Below, in pieces: positions 60,293 through 64,000 of a DNA stretch of 64,000 nt. A program made the position numbers and the translations under genes. The notes under the pieces are model-generated. The model saw only the letters and a list, made by a program, of their open reading frames with translations, was not told the DNA's origin and did not search any database. The DNA is from an uncultured Candidatus Saccharibacteria bacterium (GTDB lineage Bacteria; Patescibacteriota; Saccharimonadia; Saccharimonadales; Saccharimonadaceae): positions 27,062 through 91,061 of the forward strand of contig CANDYU010000003.1 in assembly GCA_947425245.1 (NCBI GenBank), read 5' to 3'. The stretch's first letter is position 1, and each line of letters opens with the position of its first letter.

Positions 60293-61612
60293 CTATTTTA
60301 ACATTTTCTTGCGTTTGAGAAGTGAGTGATAAGTAATTGCAAAGCGATGAGCCTCATCATCGATACGAGCTATTAATTTTGCAACATGTGAATCGGGCTT
60401 CAAATGCAAAACGCGGTACTCGTCTGTTTGAGGAAGAATGATTTTCACTTCTGCATTACGAGAATGATCACCAGACTTATCACGACCGATAACTGGGATA
60501 TTTTTAGCTAATAATAAATCTCGGACAGCATTAACTTGATTGATGCCGCCGTCAAGGATAACTAAGTCAGGATAAGGCCATTCTTCGTGTTTTAAGCGAC
60601 GCTCAATAATCTCGCGAAGATTAGCGGTGTCGTCATTTTTTTGAGAACGCAATTTAAACTTACGGTACTCTGAACGGTCGGAAGCACCATTGGTAAAAAC
60701 CACCATAGATCCAACCACATTAGTGCCAGATTGATGAGAGATATCGTAACCCTCAATACGACGAGGTGGGCTGGGGAGATGGAGGCCCATTTGGAGATCG
60801 GAGAGAGCTTGGTCTGAAGAAATATCAAGAAACTCTTTGTCAGAAAAAACAATCTTCTTTTGCAGTTCACGGAGGCCGAAAAGCTGTTTGCGAAGCTCGG
60901 CAGCTTCTTCAAAGTTTTCGGCCTTGGCGGCTTCGTTCATTTGTTTTTCGAGTTCTTTAAGTAATTTGTGGCGACCACCTTCTAAATACAGTCGTAACTT
61001 GCGGAGATTCTTTTTGTACTCTTTCGACGTAGTTTTGCCAATTTCGACGCCAGGCGTTAAGCCAAGATCAGTATTCAAGGTCTTTTTACCATCATATGGT
61101 TTGTCATAATATGGAAAAACTCGACGTAGAATTCGGAGAGCCTTCTCGACTGCCGACTTGCCATAGAATGGCCCAACATAAGTTGCCTTGTCATCTTGCG
61201 GAGTACGAGTGAAACTGACATAGGGTACTTCTGAGTTTAAATCAATACGCACATAAGAGACAGTTTTATCGTCACGAAGCAGAATATTCCATTTTGGCAT
61301 GTAGCGTTTAATCATCTCAGACTCAAGGAAGAGTGCGTCCATTTCTGTGTCAACAACAATCCAGTCGGTATCGGCAATTTCACGAACTAAAGCTTCGGTT
61401 TTCGGGTCTTTTTTTGTATGATGAAAATACTGACGAACGCGGTTTTTTAGAACGGCTGCTTTACCAACATAGATAATTTCTCCGTTAGCATTCTTATGAA
61501 AATATACACCTGGAGCGGCTGGGAGACCTTTCAGCTTCTGTAAAAGTTGGTCACGCATTTCGGCCGTAACCGTAGGATCAAGATCGTAAGATAGATTAGC
61601 AGGAGCGGACAT
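60293..61612 (-). CDS. uvrC: UvrABC excinuclease subunit C, short form
   Basis: The product is 439 aa, compared with ~600 in most bacteria. The GIY-YIG nuclease domain (GVYFHKNANGEIIYVGKA), the UVR motif (~215-245) and the RNase H-like nuclease core (EGYDISHQSGTNVVGSMVVF, LVILDGGINQ, DEAHRFAI) are present. The C-terminal helix-hairpin-helix pair is missing: the protein stops after YHSLLKRKKMLK. It starts within the end of the upstream gene (17-bp overlap). Confidence 0.95.
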   Translation of the reverse strand: MSAPANLSYDLDPTVTAEMRDQLLQKLKGLPAAPGVYFHKNANGEIIYVGKAAVLKNRVRQYFHHTKKDPKTEALVREIADTDWIVVDTEMDALFLESEMIKRYMPKWNILLRDDKTVSYVRIDLNSEVPYVSFTRTPQDDKATYVGPFYGKSAVEKALRILRRVFPYYDKPYDGKKTLNTDLGLTPGVEIGKTTSKEYKKNLRKLRLYLEGGRHKLLKELEKQMNEAAKAENFEEAAELRKQLFGLRELQKKIVFSDKEFLDISSDQALSDLQMGLHLPSPPRRIEGYDISHQSGTNVVGSMVVFTNGASDRSEYRKFKLRSQKNDDTANLREIIERRLKHEEWPYPDLVILDGGINQVNAVRDLLLAKNIPVIGRDKSGDHSRNAEVKIILPQTDEYRVLHLKPDSHVAKLIARIDDEAHRFAITYHSLLKRKKMLK

Positions 61613-61970
61613 GAGCGATCTGGTCTTGGATGATCTTTATTAATTCATCGGCGTTATGGTACTCACAGAATGAGCCTGTAACAGCCCGGAGCGAACCGGA
61701 AACTTTTGCCTGCGGCTGATAGACGCAGACGACCGGAACATTATCATCTTTAGCCCATCCTAGCTCAATCCCTAAACCAATAGCTGGGTAGCTAACTTCA
61801 GCAATAATCAAGTCAAGTTGACGGTAAAAATCTCGATCTTGTTGAATATCATAGCCTTCCTCGTGGGGCAATATAATGTCAGCTTGAGGAAGTGTAGCAT
61901 CGTGTCTAATTGGAGCATAGAGCTCTGCTTGGTAATTATATTCTCGGGAGTGAGCAATGTAGATTTTCAT
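61596..61970 (-). CDS. Nucleoside 2-deoxyribosyltransferase-like protein
   Basis: The product is 124 aa. It starts MKIYIAHSRE and has DLIIAEVSYPAIGLGIELGWA, the core of the Nuc_deoxyrib_tr family, whose members cleave or exchange nucleobases on deoxynucleosides. Activity on a specific nucleoside is not predictable. TATAAT ends 6 nt before the ATG. It overlaps uvrC and shares its transcript. Confidence 0.72.
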   Translation of the reverse strand: MKIYIAHSREYNYQAELYAPIRHDATLPQADIILPHEEGYDIQQDRDFYRQLDLIIAEVSYPAIGLGIELGWAKDDNVPVVCVYQPQAKVSGSLRAVTGSFCEYHNADELIKIIQDQIAHVRSC

Positions 61971-62065
61971 GTATATATTATACTACAGAGCTACTTATCA
62001 TATAGGCTGTTGGTCCAAGTTTCGATTTCAACATCTGTTGTGTTAGAACCATTATAGGTTTGGGC

Positions 62066-62485
62066 CTAGATTTGAAACTCGGTTGATTGATAATCTTGAT
62101 AGAGACGAGCAGAAACAGCGGTAAACTTTATCACGCAGTAGTTTGGATCGGTATTATTCTCGTAGAAAATGGTGTCCATATGACGCCAAATTTCATCCTT
62201 GATAGCTTGATCGTAGATAATTTCACAAGTGCCAGAAAAAGCAACACCACGATAGAGAGCACGATCGTAGAAGTAGAGACCGGATTTTGGGTTAGACTGA
62301 AGAGATTGGACCTTTTGCGAAGCGGCATTAGTAGTAAGATAAAACTCTTGAAGACCTTGGCGTTTGCGAGGATTTAGCATAGTACGAGTGGTTGGAAAAC
62401 CCTGCGGATTAATAAAGCTGAGAAAGCAGACCTCTTGGCGATCGATGAGGTTTTCAATATTTTTAATTAGGCTATCCGATTCCAT
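62066..62485 (-). CDS. PNPOx-like FMN-binding split-barrel protein
   Basis: The product is 139 aa: CFLSFINPQGFPTTRTML, the FYLTTN strand, KSGLYFYDRALYRGVAFSG and a short helix follow the pyridoxamine 5'-phosphate oxidase-like split barrel of general-stress FMN proteins. A real PdxH role is unlikely given the short length. TATAAT ends 6 nt before the ATG. Confidence 0.8.
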   Translation of the reverse strand: MESDSLIKNIENLIDRQEVCFLSFINPQGFPTTRTMLNPRKRQGLQEFYLTTNAASQKVQSLQSNPKSGLYFYDRALYRGVAFSGTCEIIYDQAIKDEIWRHMDTIFYENNTDPNYCVIKFTAVSARLYQDYQSTEFQI

Positions 62486-62507
62486 GGCTTTATTATAACA
62501 TGAATAA

Positions 62508-62804
62508 TTAAGGACGGAATTGATATCGTTCTAAATCGACGCGACCATTCTCAACTATAATGCCATCGGATTCCAGTTTTTCTTGTTGCATCATGATACC
62601 GCCAAAAGCAAAACGCTCGGATAATTGCCCACGGCTATTAACGACTTTATAGCAAGGATAGCGATCCGCATCAGGATTGTTATGCAAGACATTACCCACG
62701 GCCCGAGCAGCACCCGGGCGTCCAATTGCCTCAGCGATTTGGGTGTAAGTGACTACTTTGCCTTTTGGAATAATAGTGAGATAATTAAGTACTTCTGGTG
62801 TCAT
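62508..62804 (-). CDS. MGMT/ATL-family DNA-binding protein with PCYKV motif
   Basis: The product is 98 aa, the length of the stand-alone Ogt DNA-binding domain or ATL proteins. It has IPKGKVVTYTQIAEAIGRPGAARAVG (HTH) and YPCYKVVNSRGQLS where methyltransferases have PCHRV and ATLs usually PWHRV. The cysteine is kept but His and Arg are replaced by Tyr and Lys, so direct methyl transfer is uncertain. It probably recognises alkylated guanine and may pass it to excision repair. Confidence 0.82.
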   Translation of the reverse strand: MTPEVLNYLTIIPKGKVVTYTQIAEAIGRPGAARAVGNVLHNNPDADRYPCYKVVNSRGQLSERFAFGGIMMQQEKLESDGIIVENGRVDLERYQFRP

Positions 62805-62876
62805 AGTGGATTGAAAATTAATGATAGAAAATGCCCCTACTAAGCCGTAAGAGCATGAGAGCTGTCACCCTTGGCT

Positions 62877-63324
62877 TTAGATAATATCATAATATCTTTT
62901 CTGCTGGATGTTACGAATTACTGGTATAAGAGTTGGGCAAAAACTGCTTGGTAAATTGTTAAGTGGTGACCAAAGTAACTCACTACATTTTTCAGGCTCC
63001 ATGATCCGAGGCGTGCCTTTCCATTGTTTGGTGGTAAAAAATAATTTCAGATATCCTTCGGCGGGAGCATCGACTAGCGTTAGAAAACTCAAGGTCTTCT
63101 AGTGCAACTTCGATCCCAATTTCTTCTTTTGCCCCCCGAACTACTGCCTGAGATGCATTCTCACCAGGTTCCAGATGTCCGCTAACGGATAGATCATATC
63201 GGTTATCCATGTAACCAGTATTTTGGCGTTTTTGCAACAAAACTTCAATTTCGCCGTTATCTTTTGTGCGAAATAGACAAAGCCATACAGCTGGTGTAAC
63301 TTTATAACGCATTTTCTTTGTCAC
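62877..63324 (-). pseudogene. NUDIX hydrolase broken by a single-base frameshift
   Basis: The upstream frame (63324-62992) holds the Nudix box: GHLEPGENASQAVVRGAKEEIGIEV, then shifts out of homology after LEDLEF. The second frame (from ~63092 to 62877) continues with LTLVDAPAEGYLKLFFTTKQW, MEPEKCSELLWSPL and the end. One extra T in a TTTT run (plus-strand AAAA at 63084-63087) explains the shift. Either the gene is inactivated or the assembly has an indel error. The product would hydrolyse nucleoside diphosphate derivatives. Confidence 0.8.
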
Positions 63325-63396
63325 TACGACCTCCTTACTGGGTGGTACCTAGCTCTCATGATATATTATATCACAAATTGAGTTCCAAGCAAGACG

Positions 63397-63420
63397 AAAA
63401 GCCACCCGTTAGGGTGGCTT
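63397..63420 (-). terminator. rRNA operon terminator
   Basis: AGCCACCC and GGGTGGCT pair with a 4-nt loop, followed by TTTTCG on the minus strand, 11 nt after the end of 5S rRNA. Confidence 0.8.
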
Positions 63421-63430
63421 GCTCGTATAA

Positions 63431-63539
63431 TTTGGCACCTTGCTAGTTTCCCGCTTGTGGCAGTATAATCGCCGCTACTGGGCTTGACTTCTGTGTTCGG
63501 AATGGGAACAGGTATTTCCCCAGTGCTATGGGCACCAAA
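63431..63539 (-). rRNA. rrf: 5S ribosomal RNA
   Basis: The minus strand reads TTTGGTGCCCATAGCACTGG, contains the conserved loop CCATTCCGAACACAGAAGTC, and ends with GGTGCCAAA, which pairs with the 5' end. The length of ~109 nt fits a bacterial 5S rRNA. Confidence 0.95.
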
Positions 63540-63810
63540 GCAGTAGTGGGCAACTTTCTTAAAAAGAAAGTTTCCCAACGTTCAAAGAAATAGCTCTAAT
63601 TTCTATCGAAAAACGCGGTTTCCGATAAAAATTGATTATCCATTGAGCGTCTTATTGATACCCATAAGGTGTATAATTGTAAAACGTCTTTCGGTGTAGC
63701 CTTGGAGTTACCAAAGGTCAAACACCGATTGCTAGTTAAGTATATCAAGTCATCCCAGTTCTTGTCAATATAAATCAACAGAAACTCGATGACTTGAGCA
63801 TAAAAAGGCG
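63540..63810 (-). other. 23S-5S internal spacer, about 270 bp
   Basis: No tRNA is visible. It contains a long imperfect hairpin (CGGTGT...ACACCG near 63685-63720) and a promoter-like pair TTGACA/TATACT (18-bp spacer, near 63735-63765, minus strand) that could give 5S separate transcription. The exact 23S end is an estimate. Confidence 0.55.
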
Positions 63811-64000
63811 ATGGATCTTTTAGTATGCTTCGGCTCCACATGTTACCATGCTTCCACCTTGCACCTATCAACCAGATCTTCTTTCTGGGATCTCATAGGG
63901 AATTCTAATCTTGGAGTGGGCTTCGTGCTTAATATGCTTTCAGCACTTATCTCTTCCGAACATAGCTACTCGGCAATGCAGCAGGTGGCCACAACCGATA
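63811..64000 (-). rRNA. rrl: 23S ribosomal RNA, 3' end only
   Basis: The minus strand contains conserved domain VI sequence: CACCTGCTGCATTGCCGAGTAGC, TGCTGAAAGCATATTAAGCACGAAGCC and GTGGAGCCGAAGCATACTAA near the 3' end. The gene runs off the right window edge. The 3' boundary near 63811 is approximate. Confidence 0.92.

Noticed and set aside
63596..63871. A 91-residue minus-strand coding frame
   Set aside because: It lies in the 3' end of 23S rRNA and the 23S-5S spacer.

Overview
This 64 kb window reads as a chromosomal segment of a Candidatus Saccharibacteria (TM7, CPR) bacterium. The reasons are a small-genome style housekeeping set (pheST, alaS, metG, aspS, uvrA, uvrC, uvrD, rsmA, typA, secG, mnmA, iscS, tatD, rlmH, murC), very tight packing, several short versions of universal proteins (AlaRS without a C-terminal domain, a 439-residue UvrC), many single-pass surface proteins, and no biosynthetic operons. 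TGA acts as a normal stop (tatD, both overlaps in pheS-methyltransferase-pheT), which argues against the code-25 CPR lineages. The taxonomy is inference from gene content and has not been tested by phylogeny.

Layout. 1-4.7 kb: 3' end of an SPFH protein, tRNA-Glu, a zincin-like protein, tRNA-Arg, a two-component system, a methyltransferase, a YjbR protein, tRNA-Lys and tRNA-Val. 4.7-11.5 kb: a surface-protein island with a Ser/Asn-rich protein, an Ig-like protein, two DUF916-like proteins and two divergent paralogous secreted proteins (A and B) flanking a tyrosine recombinase. 11.7-33.9 kb: mostly housekeeping genes (uvrA, sbcB, trxB, FKBP, pheT/pheS, aquaporin, LtaS-like, metG, rsmA, an Rpf-like transglycosylase, uvrD). 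34-40.6 kb: secreted and orphan proteins, an MFS carrier, alaS and the first orphan FISUMP cassette. 40.6-48.3 kb: mnmA, iscS, tatD, typA and a second A-like/DUF916-like pair. 48.5-51.9 kb: rlmH, an HhaI-like restriction-modification pair, tRNA-Leu and a second FISUMP cassette. 52-63.3 kb: murC, a three-gene membrane operon with a thioredoxin-like protein, aspS, a solute-binding protein, secG, a holin-like protein, uvrC and small enzymes. The window ends in 5S and 23S rRNA, both on the minus strand.

The most notable structure is at 8973-11530. Genes A (minus) and B (plus) share a perfect 66-bp inverted repeat that covers 5' leader, ribosome site and start codon. A tyrosine recombinase gene lies between the repeat arms. 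A full promoter (TTGACT, 17 bp, TATAAT) sits just inside the left arm and points at A; the matching place next to B has a -10-like box but no -35. Inversion across the arms would move the promoter from A to B, so this looks like an ON/OFF surface-antigen switch. The recombinase carries one in-frame TAG, so the switch may be locked in this copy.

A second unusual feature is a pair of roughly 227-bp, start-less cassettes (39489-39715 and 51257-51482). Each encodes only the C-terminal 69 residues of a FISUMP-type domain. They align without gaps and differ at 23 residues; one has its own promoter. They could be silent donor cassettes, variable-region relics or pseudogenes.

Gene expression follows two styles. 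Housekeeping genes commonly place the start codon only 6-10 nt after the -10 box, which predicts leaderless mRNAs. Accessory and surface genes use TTGACT-17-TGTGCTANAAT promoters, long leaders and strong AAGGAGG sites.
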